This document shows, in pieces, positions 1 to 9,780 of a stretch of DNA of 64,000 nt. The position numbers and the translations under genes were made by a program. The stretch's first letter is position 1. Every line of letters starts with the position of its first letter. Under the pieces are notes generated by a model, which did not search any database, was not told the DNA's origin, and saw only the letters and a program-made list of their open reading frames with translations. Origin of the DNA: Diplonema papillatum (Eukaryota; Euglenozoa; Diplonemea; Diplonemida; Diplonemidae); assembly GCA_030068145.1 (NCBI GenBank), contig JAPJBO010000150.1, positions 62,001 through 126,000 on the forward strand, read 5' to 3'.

Positions 1-250
1 CGTGCTGAGAGGAACCGGCTCAGTCGAGCGAGGCGAAGACCGACCCCACCCGGCCAACGTCGTGTTCCTGGCCAACACGCGGGTTCAGAGCGGTGATCTC
101 GGCCACTTTATGAACATTTTTCGAGACTGGAGGTCCTATGAACATGCAATGTGAATAGCCTCTATTCGAGCCAACCCGGCTTTTCTTCATGAAAAAAGTG
201 TATTGTTTTTGGAAAGAGCCGGGCAAGCTTTTTTTTTTCCTCGCAGAAGG

Positions 251-321
251 TATGCGGGTGGCAGAGTGACCGGGCGCCGGCCTTCAGGCCGGTGAGTCCG
301 GGTTCGAACCCCGCCCATGAC
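251..321 (+). other. Degenerate tRNA-like sequence
   Basis: The stretch has an A-box-like segment (TGGCAGAGTG), a GC-rich hairpin (CCGGCC/GGCCGG around TTCA) and a T-arm-like segment (GGTTCGAACCCCG) in the right order. The flanking 7-nt arms do not pair as an acceptor stem and the anticodon arm is one base short. It therefore looks like a tRNA relic or tRNA-derived SINE head, not a working tRNA. A polypyrimidine run ending in CGCAG lies just upstream. Confidence 0.3.
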
Positions 322-479
322 ATTTTTCCGGTCGAAGATTGTTTTCGAGGTTTGTTGCGTTTCGGGGTCAAATGTGCCCGAAAATTGCGTTTTTGGCGGA
401 GTTTCTCAGTATCTCGCGGTATTTGGGTCACCCCGGGAAACGGAGTCGGGCGGCCGAGCTTGCCATCACAGGCCAAACT

Positions 480-1035
480 TGCTACGAGAACCGAACTTTG
501 CTTCACCAGAACTCAGCTTCGTGCGAACTTTGCTTCGTCCGAACTCAGCTGCGCCCGTACCAGAATTTAGCATCGCCCGAACTTTGCTTCGCCAGAACTT
601 AACTTCGCCCGAGCGTTGCTTCGCCCGAACTCAGCTGCGCCCGAACTTTGCTTCACCAGAACTTAGCTCCACCCGAACTTAGGATCACTCGAACTCATTA
701 TCGTTCGAACTGAGCTTCACCAGAACTTAGCTCCGCCCGAACTTTTGCTTCGCCGGGGGGCGGCGGGGGGGGCGCCCACCCGGGTACCAGCGCCAAACTT
801 TTCCCGCACTCGGTGGGTCGGGTCCGGGGGGGGTGTCCCCCCCCGGGTACGAGCACCGACCTTGGCTTCACCCGGACTTTACACCCTGGCCGAACTTCGC
901 TTCGTGCCCGAACTGTTTTTTAGTACCAGCGCAGCCTGAGCGCTTAGCAACGCCCGAACTAAGCATCACTCGAACTTAGCTTCACCAGCATTGCCCGAAC
1001 TTAGCTTCGCCCGAACTTTACTGTTCCCCGAACTT
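480..1035. repeat. Degenerate short tandem repeat (~16-18 bp)
   Basis: Variants of the word CGAACTTTGCTTCGCC (also CGAACTTAGCTTCACC and CGAACTCAGCTGCGCC) recur about two dozen times, interrupted by a G-rich stretch at about 755-870. Reading frames cross it in several phases, as expected for a repeat of this type. The array stops directly before the open frame of the piggyBac transposase. Confidence 0.75.
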
Positions 1036-1038
1036 TAA

Positions 1039-2988
1039 CTGCTGCCTCCAGTCTCGCCACGCGCCGGCCTTAGCCGAGCGCACGTACTTTTTGGCGAGCC
1101 ACCAAAAGAACAGGCGCCGAAGTCCTCCGCAAAGCCTGCACCGAAGCGCCCCGGCCGGCCACCAAAAGAACAGGCGCCGAAGCCCTCCGCAAAGCCTGCA
1201 CCGAAGCGCCCCGGCCGACCACGAAAAGGACCGGCACAGAAGCCCCCCGCAAACCCAGCACCGCGAGGCCGCCCACCGAATACTGAGAGCGCTGCGGTCA
1301 AGGCAGCAGGTGCAGCGATCAAGTCCTTGTCGTGGAGCAGCAAAGTCGAGCCCAACCTCGAATTCCCTTTCAACGCCAAGAAGACCGGACCGAATCCGTC
1401 CTACGACCTTGATGAGGATTCCTCCCCCACTGACATCTTCAGATGCATGTTCACCGACCTGGTGGTCACCCAGATCATTGGGCACATGAGTGTGTATGCT
1501 GCAGGGAAAGAGGGTATCTCGTACGAAGCACCCGATATTGCGGAATTTCTTCGCTGGTGTGCTGTCACATACGCGATGGGGTTGTCCGTGAAACAGGATC
1601 TCTACTCGTACTGGTCCGTGGACCCTATCGAACAATGCGCGTTTTTTTCTGAAACCATGTCCAGGAAAAGGTGGCACGATATTCACAGGACGCTGCACTT
1701 CACAGACCCCCTCAGTGGAAAGAAGGAACACCCGGACCGACTCATCAAGATAAGAGATATTTTCCAGCTTGTGTCTCTCCAATGGCGGGATGTCTATGCT
1801 CCCGATAAAGAACTTAGCTTTGATGAGTCGATCATCAAGTACAAAGGTCGTGTCAGCTTCAAGCAATACATGCCCATGAAACGGCATCGATTCGGTTTGA
1901 AGTGTTTTGTTCTGGCTGAGTCACAGACTGGTTACACATTGGTATCGTCAGTGTATACCGGTAAGATTGACACGGATACTAACCCTGGCCCCGTGAACGT
2001 TGGTGAGCGTGAACTTCTTGCAGCTGCGGCTCTGTATGCATACTCAGGAAGGCACATGTACATGGACAACTACTACACAAGCATTCCCCTCATGCTAAAA
2101 TTATACACCTTGGGATTCCACGCGGCCGGAACTGTCCGCAAAAATCGGAACGGGATCCCACTTTTTAGCAAGTCCCAAAAGAAGCGCGGCCGCCCATCCC
2201 AAGCGGATAAGGCTGCGGCCCCGAAACGCGGCCATTGCCAGTATCGCCAAAGTTCGCCGATCACGTTCTTGGAGTGGGTTGACAAGCGTGAAGTCCGCAT
2301 GTTGTCAACACTCCCCATTGGAACAACAATGACCGAGCTTGAGCGTCGCTGCAAGGGGGGAAAGCGGTTGAAGGTCAGTAAGCCAGACATCGTGGTTGCT
2401 TACAACAAACACATGGGGGGGGTAGATCGCTGCGACCAGTACCTTGCCCGGGCGACACGATTCATGCAGGGCAAACGATGGTATATGAAAGTCTTCTTTT
2501 ATTTGCTCGAAGTGTCTGCGTTGAACAGTTTTATCTTGTACAAGCGTCTTGGTAAGAATCGCGGGTCCTTACCCTTCAAGGACTTCAGAAAAGAGCTCAT
2601 CCGCGGGTTACTTGCTGACAACCGCAGTACTGAGGACTTCAGCCCCGGAACGCGCACACCTCGGGCTAGCGACCACCCGTCGCGCCTGGATGGCAAGTTC
2701 CATGCCATTCTGGAAACAGACACCCGCGTTGCGTGCAAATGCCATGTTCGTTTGGTCAAGACGAAATATGTCTGCAAAACATGTGGCGTGGCTCTGTGTC
2801 CCGCTCCGTGTTTTACCCGGTTTCACACCCTCAAGAACCACCATTACTACGAGCCGGAAACTCCTGGGACCCAGCGCTTGAAGAAACGAGGCGGCCGCCC
2901 TTGCAAGCAGGGGCGCCCTCCCACACTCAAAGGAGTGCGTCTGACGTATACCGAGTCTACTGATGAAAGTGACTGCAGTGGCCAGTAG
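1039..2988 (+). CDS. piggyBac-family transposase with AT-hook extension
   Basis: This is a cut-and-paste DNA transposase of the piggyBac (DDE_Tnp_1_7) family. The frame is open from 1039 (after a stop at 1036) to the stop at 2986-2988, 649 codons. The catalytic aspartates expected for the family are visible: D in LSFDES (codon at 1822), D in YMDNYY (2065) and D in GGVDRC (2425). A C-terminal cysteine-rich zinc domain (CKCHV...CKTC...CPAPC) spans about 2734-2812. Before the core, two to three AT-hook-like segments (KRPGRPPK, KRPGRPRK, RGRPPN) precede codon 1327, and further RGRP or GGRP segments occur inside and at the C-end. There is no ATG between 1039 and 1447, so the true start is missing, lies in another exon, or uses a non-ATG codon. 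Terminal repeats with TTAA targets were not identified. The core is intact. Confidence 0.9.
   Translation: MLPPVSPRAGLSRAHVLFGEPPKEQAPKSSAKPAPKRPGRPPKEQAPKPSAKPAPKRPGRPRKGPAQKPPANPAPRGRPPNTESAAVKAAGAAIKSLSWSSKVEPNLEFPFNAKKTGPNPSYDLDEDSSPTDIFRCMFTDLVVTQIIGHMSVYAAGKEGISYEAPDIAEFLRWCAVTYAMGLSVKQDLYSYWSVDPIEQCAFFSETMSRKRWHDIHRTLHFTDPLSGKKEHPDRLIKIRDIFQLVSLQWRDVYAPDKELSFDESIIKYKGRVSFKQYMPMKRHRFGLKCFVLAESQTGYTLVSSVYTGKIDTDTNPGPVNVGERELLAAAALYAYSGRHMYMDNYYTSIPLMLKLYTLGFHAAGTVRKNRNGIPLFSKSQKKRGRPSQADKAAAPKRGHCQYRQSSPITFLEWVDKREVRMLSTLPIGTTMTELERRCKGGKRLKVSKPDIVVAYNKHMGGVDRCDQYLARATRFMQGKRWYMKVFFYLLEVSALNSFILYKRLGKNRGSLPFKDFRKELIRGLLADNRSTEDFSPGTRTPRASDHPSRLDGKFHAILETDTRVACKCHVRLVKTKYVCKTCGVALCPAPCFTRFHTLKNHHYYEPETPGTQRLKKRGGRPCKQGRPPTLKGVRLTYTESTDESDCSGQ
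1096..1260 (+). repeat. 60-bp direct repeats encoding AT-hooks
   Basis: Two nearly identical 60-bp units (about 1096-1155 and 1156-1215) and a diverged third run in phase with the piggyBac frame. Each encodes PKEQAPKPSAKPAPKRPGRP-type sequence, which is proline/lysine-rich with a GRP core as in AT-hooks. The 60-bp period keeps the frame open. Confidence 0.8.
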
Positions 2989-3739
2989 TTGCGTGAACTG
3001 CCCACCTGCCCCGTACCTCAATTTCCTGCGTCTTGCCCGTTATCTCGCCATCACTCCAACCCCCTACCCCCGGAACGCACGCAAAATGACGTCTGCCGCC
3101 TTTCTTCTTCTCTTTTGCTCAAGCCCAACCTAGGAAGGAAATCTAAACCACGCGAGAAAACAAAAGATTGTCAAGGTTGCGGTGAAACGTTGTCGACGAA
3201 TTAGAGACGGTCATAAGCGAGAAGACGATGACAGACTAGTGCAACATCATGTCAAAATTTCGCCTTCCAAGGGCGGCAATGGAAAGATATGCTTCGAAAT
3301 CGCAAAATTCCAGCCCCAGAATGCCCAAAAGAGCGAAGGCACTCTATAAAAATGAAAAATAGGAAAAAGTGGAAATTAACCTGTAGGTGCTTGGTCGGAG
3401 TTGGGTTAAGTTTCTGTCCATTTTCGCGCCTTCTTCTTCGTAGTTGCAATGAATTGCAACTCGGAAGAGAAGGCTGGCAACGTGTTTGGGAGGAGATGGG
3501 CCTAACGATCACGTTCAATCACGAACAGGTTATCCTCTCCCGGCACGGCAAACAAGAAAATGGCGCTGATGCGAACCGACGTTGGCTCTGAGGTCGGGTG
3601 GGGCAAAGTCCCCGTTGTTAAATTGCCGGGAGAGCTCGACGGAGCAGAAAGCGATTGCCTAATAAGCGGCTACGCAGCGCGAGACCGACGGCTCTGGCAC
3701 CTCACGCAATGTACAGGATGTCTCGGGGAGGTCGGGACC
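2989..3739. other. Spacer with no recognised gene
   Basis: I see no convincing coding sequence. Short frames here lack recognisable domains. If the piggyBac element has a 3' terminal repeat it should lie here, but no mirror of an upstream end was found by eye. Confidence 0.5.
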
Positions 3740-4335
3740 GGACGCCGCTTGTTCTGGAAAAGAGAACGTACAGACGACGACTGGGCCTGTCCAGTTTGTT
3801 GTCACCTGAACAAAAGAGTCGTGCCGGTGGATGGGCTCGGCGGGCTTCCGACCTTGAAGGGACGCAGAAGAGGTGGCCTTGCAGGGCGGTTCTTGAAAGT
3901 CTTCCGGAAGGACCCTGGAAGCTCATGTGCATGCGGACCGGACGCCGCCAGTTCTGGAGAAGAAAACGTACAGACGACGACTGGGCCTGTCCAGTTTGTT
4001 GCTCACCTGAACAAAAGAGTCGTGCCGGTGGATGGGCTCGGCGGGCTTCCGACCTTGAAGGGGCGCAGAAGACGTGGCCTTGCAGGGCGGTTCTTGAAAG
4101 TCTTCCGGAAGGACCCTGGAAGCTCATGTGCATGCGGACCGGATGCCGCTAGTTCTGGAGAAGAGAACGTACAAACGACGACTAGGCCTGTCCAGTTTGT
4201 TGCTCACCTGAACAAAAGAGTCGTGCCGGTGGATGATGAGAGCCTCTTGGCTCGGCGGGCTTCCGACCTTGGAAGGACGACGGAAAGTCTTCCAGGAGGA
4301 CCCTGGGAAGTTCATGTGCATGCTCGTCGGCCAGC
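3740..4335 (+). repeat. Three 201-bp tandem repeats
   Basis: Units begin near 3740, 3941 and 4142 with the word GCCGC followed by GTTCTGG and GAACGTACA. The third diverges after about 4235. The period of 201 bp is a multiple of three, so an open frame from ATG 3560 to TAG 4474 (304 codons) reads through all copies, repeating a 67-residue block with PVDGLGGLPTLKGRR. Both strands stay open across the repeat and no domain is recognisable, so I do not call it a gene with confidence. Confidence 0.7.
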
Positions 4336-4467
4336 CCTCCGCAGCATGGACGGAACTTGGCGCGATGAAGAAGGCCGGTTGCTGCGGGCAAGAGAGCCCA
4401 CAGGCTGTCGTACGATCCTGACAAAGGTCTTGAGGGCCCGCGCGTCTACCTCGGCCGTCTCCGCCGC

Positions 4468-4510
4468 TTTTTAGAGTTAAGTTCGCTTGAAATTCCGGGG
4501 TTTTAGTTTT
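4468..4510 (+). repeat. Copy 1 of dispersed ~50-bp motif
   Basis: TTTTTAGAGTTAA, then TTCGCTTGAAATTCCGGGG. This motif recurs at five more places in the window on the same strand (8123, 17922, 26105, 27816, 31782). Several copies continue into a GGTTTAGGGTCTCCGG-type tail; this one loses similarity after the G run. Confidence 0.65.
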
Positions 4511-4600
4511 TCTTCCTTCTTCTCTTCAATTTAGGGCAGGACAAGAGGGTTGAAGTATGGCTAAAGGCAGCGGGGTGCCTCCTTTACGTCGGGCCAGGAA

Positions 4601-4736
4601 GGTGAACTCCGACGGTATGGAATCGCGGTGTGGTCGTCCAACCTGCAGAACCCGTTCTGCAAGGTGAAACCGCTCCGCCAGTCGCCGGATAATGCCCGGG
4701 CCATGCTCGCATTGGGCAAGAAAAAGACTTTTGAGG
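4601..4736 (+). repeat. 136-bp repeat, first copy
   Basis: It starts GGTGAACTCCGACGGTATGG and ends AAGAAAAAGACTTTTG. A near-identical second copy lies at 4896-5032. The two copies bracket the ~155-bp dispersed repeat at 4740-4895, giving a repeat-in-repeat block. Confidence 0.85.
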
Positions 4737-4739
4737 CCA

Positions 4740-4895
4740 GAATCTCTGAAAGCCCGCACCGGAACCGTACACCGCGAGAGCAGGTGAGCCGGTCCGTCCC
4801 TATCTCTTGAAACTGCATCGAAGTGCCTGCCGCTGTGCATCACAGTGAATCACGGTCCGCCACGGTCTATCAGGTCCATCCCTAGTCCCTAGAGG
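4740..4895 (+). repeat. ~155-bp dispersed repeat, copy 1
   Basis: It contains GAGCCGGTCCGTCCCTATCT, a tract built on ATCACAGTGAATCACGGTC, and ends CCCTAGTCCCTAGAG. The other copies are at 7664-7817 and a shortened one at 11158-11266, all on the same strand. No coding frame is shared among the copies. Confidence 0.85.
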
Positions 4896-5032
4896 GTGAA
4901 CTCCGACGGTATGGAATCGCGGTGTGGTCGTCCAACCTGCAGAACCCATTCTGCAAGGTGAAACCGCTCCGCCAGCCGCCGAGTATTGCCCGCGGCCATG
5001 CTCGCATTGGGCAAGAAAAAGACTTTTGGTGG
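4896..5032 (+). repeat. 136-bp repeat, second copy
   Basis: Near-identical to 4601-4736, with only a few substitutions, and joined directly to the end of the ~155-bp dispersed repeat. It is followed by GAACTACGGGG-rich sequence that also occurs before the next dispersed-repeat copy at about 7606-7640. Confidence 0.85.
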
Positions 5033-6202
5033 TGTGGTCGGTGGGAACTACGGGGGAACTACAGGGAACTGACCTTGGGGTGGTTTTTTTTTTTTTTGTA
5101 GTGGGTTTTTCAAACGCCACGCACCGGCGCCAAACCGGGAGCTTTGGAGTGAGCAAACCGGTTCCTCTTGCTTGGGCTTTCCACAGAAGGGCCAAGCCTT
5201 TTGAAAAATGGAGCCTTCGGGGTGTCGGGGGTGGTGCTTTCGTGACGCCGGGGCATGAAGGATTCGTTGGAAAGTAGACTCGCACGCTATCGCAGGACTC
5301 GCAGAAGTCGGTTGGCTAACGCTTGCAGGACCTAAGTAAATCTCGCTACCGGGCCCCCTTCAACGTTCCCCAAGAGGACTGTAGGAAAAGCACAGTTGCC
5401 ACCATTGCGTGCTTGTACTGGTCCTTGAAAATAATCGCGTTATCGTGACGGATGGCAGAGGCCTGACCGATCGAGATCTGCAGAATATCTTGGACATCCC
5501 ACAGATAAAATTGGCAGCACGCAATCAAGAGTCCGGTGATAGACGAAGATATGTGCTTGAGTCCAACTTGTCTGCATGGAAGGGAAGCTGATAAGAAGTT
5601 ACTGTCTGCATGGAAGGGAAGCTGAGAAGAAGTTACTTCTTCATAAACTGCATGCCCTCACCCGAAGCATGCCATTCAAGGCTAATGTTGTTGTCGGCAA
5701 ACTGCTCTACGATCTCTGGAATAGAAGGATGCAGAGCCCGAAGAACCCAAGGCTTTGCCGTGTCCGAAGTCTCCCTCTCGCCAGCGAAAGAAGCAAACAA
5801 GCCAGAGCCTCTCCTTGCGCGCCATTCCGACACTCCAATCCCTCTTGGGTTTGGGCAAGAAGGTGATCTGCACGTCCTCACGTTCAGAAGCCCAGGTGGC
5901 GTTTGCATCAGCTCCTCTACTCTGGGAGAAACCGGAAGCTCTCCGGAGATGGTACCTGCATTCCAACTCGTCCTCTTGGGAAAGGCCAGTCGACGGCTGT
6001 ATGCAAGTGGGCGGAGGTCCTAGGACTGCGAAGGCGTGACTACCCCACAAGAAGGACTCGCTGTCTCTCTGTTCTGCCCCTGCCGCCATAGCCATCTTAT
6101 CCTCGGCAACGCAACCTTGCCTTCAGCATGGCCATTATGACTGTAATTCTGGTTATAAACCTTGCTCCTCGCTCGGGTTGCCGTCTTCGACCGCGACCGC
6201 CT
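5033..6202. other. Spacer with no recognised gene
   Basis: It holds a T-run near 5087-5098 and a short tandem duplication of about 33 bp near 5570-5640 (CTGCATGGAAGGGAAGCTGA). Overlapping short frames on both strands show no domain, and I see no supported gene. Confidence 0.5.
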
Positions 6203-6335
6203 CTGATAGTTTGGGTTAGAATGCAAATAATATGTGGCGATTTGCGATGTCGCGGTTATCTCTTCGTACGTGATGTGTCATTCTTTCGCCTCTTTAGCTC
6301 GACTTGATCGTCGCGCTCAGGCGCGCGTTGGTGCC
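6203..6335 (+). repeat. Dispersed repeat related to 24471-24592 and 54245-54323
   Basis: It runs from a GGGTTAGAATGCAA start through TCGCGGTTATCTCTTCG to TCAGGCGCGCGTTGG. The same series of words is found inverted at 24471-24592 and, shortened, on the plus strand at 54245-54323. This links the left flank to the reductase array. Its nature is unknown. Confidence 0.65.
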
Positions 6336-6489
6336 TCGCTTCTTCTTCGATTGCTCGTCCAGGTTCATCGGTTGCTGCACCGGCGCTTTCACACGCCGCA
6401 CTTCACTTTCTGGTGCTCGTGGCACACCCGCTCACTCCACTTCGTGTTCCGTAGCGTTGAACACCGCCCATCTCGCCGCACGCTCTGCC

Positions 6490-6993
6490 CTTCCACCTCC
6501 ACACGTAGGGAAAAGATCCATCCGGCCGGGTTTCGAAGCGATCGCGGGACCGCAGACCTTCGCGGCGGTCGGAGGAGAGAGGTGGTTCCAGGCGCTGCAG
6601 TATTGGCTGGATGGGATGTGCTGGTCGGTGGTGGGTGACGTCGCGATGGCAGAGCTCACCGTCGACTTTGAAGTGTGCACCAAACTAGATCTTCCGGGCA
6701 GTGTCGTAGCGACGACGGACGGGACACCGTTGAGCATGCGTGCGAGGGTACTCGCAAAACTTTTAAAAACCGTCGGGGATGCGCTGGAGCGAAACGGCGA
6801 CGGACCGCTTCTGCCAGATAGGAAACTGGAGAAGAATGGGTCGCTGAGAACGGTGGGAGCCCCGCCGTGCCTCACGGGGTACGAGATGAGGCCGATCTTG
6901 CGTGGTGGTAAGGAGACGATGGAAGTGCTCGAGACACAGCTGACGACGGCACGAGTTCAGCGACGAGGCGTGGGGGCGCGGGGCCTCTGGTAG
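6490..6993 (+). pseudogene. LINE (non-LTR retrotransposon) ORF2 remnant, region after the RT
   Basis: The frame reads FQALQYWLDGMCW, then AELTVDFEVCTKLDLPG, and later LLPDRKLEKNGSLRTVGAPP. This pattern (ALQ.WLDG, then a LELxxDFExxTGxxLP-like segment) resembles the stretch between reverse transcriptase and C-terminal zinc knuckle in LINE ORF2 proteins of algae and protists, as I remember them. No RT catalytic block precedes it and the frame stops at 6991-6993, so it is a fragment. The upstream part of the same frame (6304-6490) overlaps a dispersed repeat and is not clearly LINE. Confidence 0.5.
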
Positions 6994-7038
6994 AACATTT
7001 CCTGCTCTCCTTACCGCAGCTGATCCTGTCACTACCTG

Positions 7039-7377
7039 TCAAACCGTGACTCGCAGTCTGTCCTTCCTTCTCATCCTATTCCTTCCTCTTCGGGGCACGC
7101 AGGCGTGCATGGCGGCGTGGTGTTCCACCTCCCCCCGGGTGGCGACCACCGCCCCGCAGCTCGGGTAGACATCGCCCGCGAAACCCAGTTCCGTGAGCGC
7201 GAGCGGCTCGGACTCGCGCATGGCTGCCCACAGGGCGGCAGCTTCGGTGAGGGCTGCCCACCGGATGGCGGCCCTCAGTTCCTCCTCCTTATGGCCGCTC
7301 TGCGCAAGTTGGGGCCGTAATACTGCACCTTTGTAGCTCTTCCGCCCAGGGCCGACTGCAGAAAGTGGTCGCCACAA
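7039..7377 (-). other. Open frame with a CxxC...HxxxxH-like segment, possible element relic
   Basis: A 112-codon frame contains YPSCGAVVATRGEVEHHAAMH. The spacing resembles a zinc-finger half, but the first cysteine of a CxxC pair is replaced by tyrosine. It lies tail-to-tail with the LINE remnant. It could be an inverted fragment of a LINE C-terminus or a chance frame in GC-rich sequence. Confidence 0.25.
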
Positions 7378-7663
7378 AGGAATTACCCCCCGAAATTCAC
7401 CGATTTTGGCCTGGACCAGGTGGCTTGTCTCCTGGGGTCTTTGATCTTGATACGCTCGAATTACCCGAAATTGTCCTTATTTTGTGACGAAAAAGTGCAA
7501 TGTTGCTTGGAAATGCTCTCCAGGACCCAAGGCTGCATACCTGAAGCACTCAGCAAAAAAACAAGAAACGAAAAAAAAAAAAAAAAAAAGACACCCCCCC
7601 CCCCATGTTGAACTACGGGGGAACTACGGGGAACTGGCCCACCGACCACACCATTTGGGGCCA
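7378..7663. other. Spacer with homopolymers
   Basis: It contains an A-run (about 7570-7589) and a C-run (about 7594-7604) followed by GAACTACGGGG repeats. No gene is seen. Confidence 0.5.
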
Positions 7664-7817
7664 AAATCTCCGAAAGCCCGCACCGAAACCGTACACCGCG
7701 AGAGTAGGTGAGCCGGTCCGTCCCTATCTCTTGAAACTGCATCGAAGTGCCTGCCGCTGTTAATCACAGTGAATCACGGTCCACCACGTCTATCAGGTCC
7801 ATCCCTAGTCCCTAGAG
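7664..7817 (+). repeat. ~155-bp dispersed repeat, copy 2
   Basis: Nearly full-length match to 4740-4895, with the same CCCTAGTCCCTAGAG end. Downstream it continues with CTGCATCGGGCGG, similar to the sequence following copy 3 at 11266. Confidence 0.85.
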
Positions 7818-9780
7818 CTGCATCGGGCGGTTCAGTTTCCTCACGTTAATGACTCTCGTAACATGAGGCTAAAAAGATTGTCCCACTATTTGCCCAGGGA
7901 ATTCTGACCATTTCACCTCAGAGTCTACGCCCGCTTAACCCCTACGGTAACTGCACTGGGGGAGGGCAGCACAGCCAAATAACGGAGCGGGGAAGGAGAA
8001 CGGGCCCAAAGGGGCGAGGTTTAAAGTGATGATGATGAGAGTTGTTGGCTCCGACCTTCGACCGTCGTTCCAAGAGCGGGAAAGACCGAACAAGGTCTTA
8101 CCCGAGCACGAGGTCCCCCTTACTTAGAGTAAAAGTTCGCTTGGAGTCCGGGGGTTTTAAGTCTCCGGGCAAAAGGGTTCCTTTAAGGTATCGTGTACCA
8201 GTATGCGTGTCGTATCTGTGGTAGTAGCAGTTGTTTGAATTTGTAATTGCAACAATCTGTGTCGACAGACTGCACAAGCCGCCACAGACTACCTCTTTGC
8301 ACGCGTCGTGTCATGCGTCGGGCGCTTCTTGCCCCGCGTACTGTTTGTCTCCGGTGCGCGCTACACGTCCGAGGTGCAGTTTTATGACGGGGAATCACCA
8401 GATGATTTCGGCGCACTTCCTTTTCTTCCTCGCAAGTTGTTTCCGCGGCCGAGATCTCGACTCCTGTATGTCCCCTGCCCTAGCCTGCTCGTCTTCGCTG
8501 GGTTTGTTGTGGACTGTTCACTTCTGGGGTCTGCTTCTCGTTCGGCTAGTAGCAGTTGTGTGCCTCGTTGTTACTTGTTGCCTTATTTTAGAGCGCGTTC
8601 TCATTTCTTTACGAGATGTGCTCAACGTGTCCGATCTGCAGCGTGTAAATTGCGTCCGATGGAGTTCGAAGTGCCAGCTGCAATTTGATACTCGAGGGGC
8701 TGCCTTGTGCGGAGGTTAGAGAAACAATACGACTACTTCGCTTTCCACGATGCCCTTACATGTCCCTGGACTGCTGGGCAGCATTGCCTCTCTGGTGCCT
8801 GTGCATTTCGTCATGTTGTTGCTGGTAAAGGGGGGGGGGGGGGGGGGGACCGTTGCCCGATGGCCTCTCAGAGGCCTGAGACATCTCGCTTCGGAACTAG
8901 CCATCAGCAACCCAAGAACGGGCCACAGGAACGACAAGAGCGTGCGGGAGGAACAAAAAAACGAAAGAAGGAGCCGGGGGAAGAAGCATGTTGAAAACAT
9001 TCATTTGTTCTTCCTTTTTTTCTTTGCGCACATCCTAGGCGGACCGTTGTTGTTCGGCTTCTTTCCACTGCGCGGGGAATGTGCAAAAAAGACAAAAAAC
9101 AAAAAAGGTGGAAAAAATGCATTTGAGGTGGCTGCGCGCCAAGAGGAAGAAAATAACCTAAATTTGAGATCCCAGTAAGTAGTAGACGAGTGCAGGAGCA
9201 CTATGGTTTGCTTCGCCATAGTCTCCCATCCGTTGAGGCCAATGCTTTGCTGGTGTCGCTTTTCTTCCTAAACGCGTGGGAAGCGCACGCGTTCGCCATT
9301 GAGCGAAGAGTGAAGAGTGGGGGAAGAATATACTGAGCGAAGAGAAAGCGTCCTTTTCTTGGCAAAAAAAAGAGAATCATCACGAAAGAAAGGGCGGGAG
9401 GGGGGGGCGAAAAGGATGTGATTCATCAACAGCGGTTGTAGTGGTCGTAGTATGTATCGTTCTGCTTCGGGGAGCAAGTCTGGAAGTAGAAAGAAAGCCA
9501 TCTTTACCAGCGGCCGAGTGACTGCAGGCGGCCGCAATACGGCGCCGCAAACTGCAGGATGAGTCTGCGCCCGTCCACAACAAAAAGAAATGCAACTTGT
9601 TCACGGGGGGGGATGTGAGGAATAGCGCAGGATTCCTGCGAGAACGAAGTTTTATTTTGTGGGGTGCGGGAGCGTGCCGCCCGCGAACAAAGAAAAGATT
9701 GCACTCGGTGCTGCTCTCTCGCTAATCATCACCCGCGAGAGGGAAGACTGATGAAATGCAATCGCTGCTGCTGGCAGAGC
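7818..9780. other. Long spacer without a recognised gene
   Basis: It contains a dispersed ~50-bp motif at 8123-8172, a ~20-base G-run near 8829-8849 and several A/T runs (9005-9030, 9085-9120). At about 8684-8730, ACTCGAGGGGCTGCCTTGTG resembles the start of the SINE-like repeat at 15126 and 44117. Frames such as 8231-8719 have no domain features. Confidence 0.5.
8123..8172 (+). repeat. Copy 2 of dispersed ~50-bp motif
   Basis: CTTAGAGTAAAAGTTCGCTT, then GGAGTCCGGGGGTTTTAAG and TCTCCGGGCA. Same order and strand as the copies at 4468, 17922, 26105, 27816 and 31782. Confidence 0.65.

Noticed and set aside
1957-2000. 2A-like motif DTDTNPGP in the piggyBac transposase
   Set aside because: It lies inside the catalytic core between the first two aspartates and lacks the DxExNPGP consensus. 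Ribosome skipping there would break the enzyme, so I take it as chance.
8231-8719. 162-codon plus-strand frame with hydrophobic segment
   Set aside because: No signal or domain recognised, overlapping alternative frames of similar length, and repeat-related sequence at its end. Not supported as a gene.
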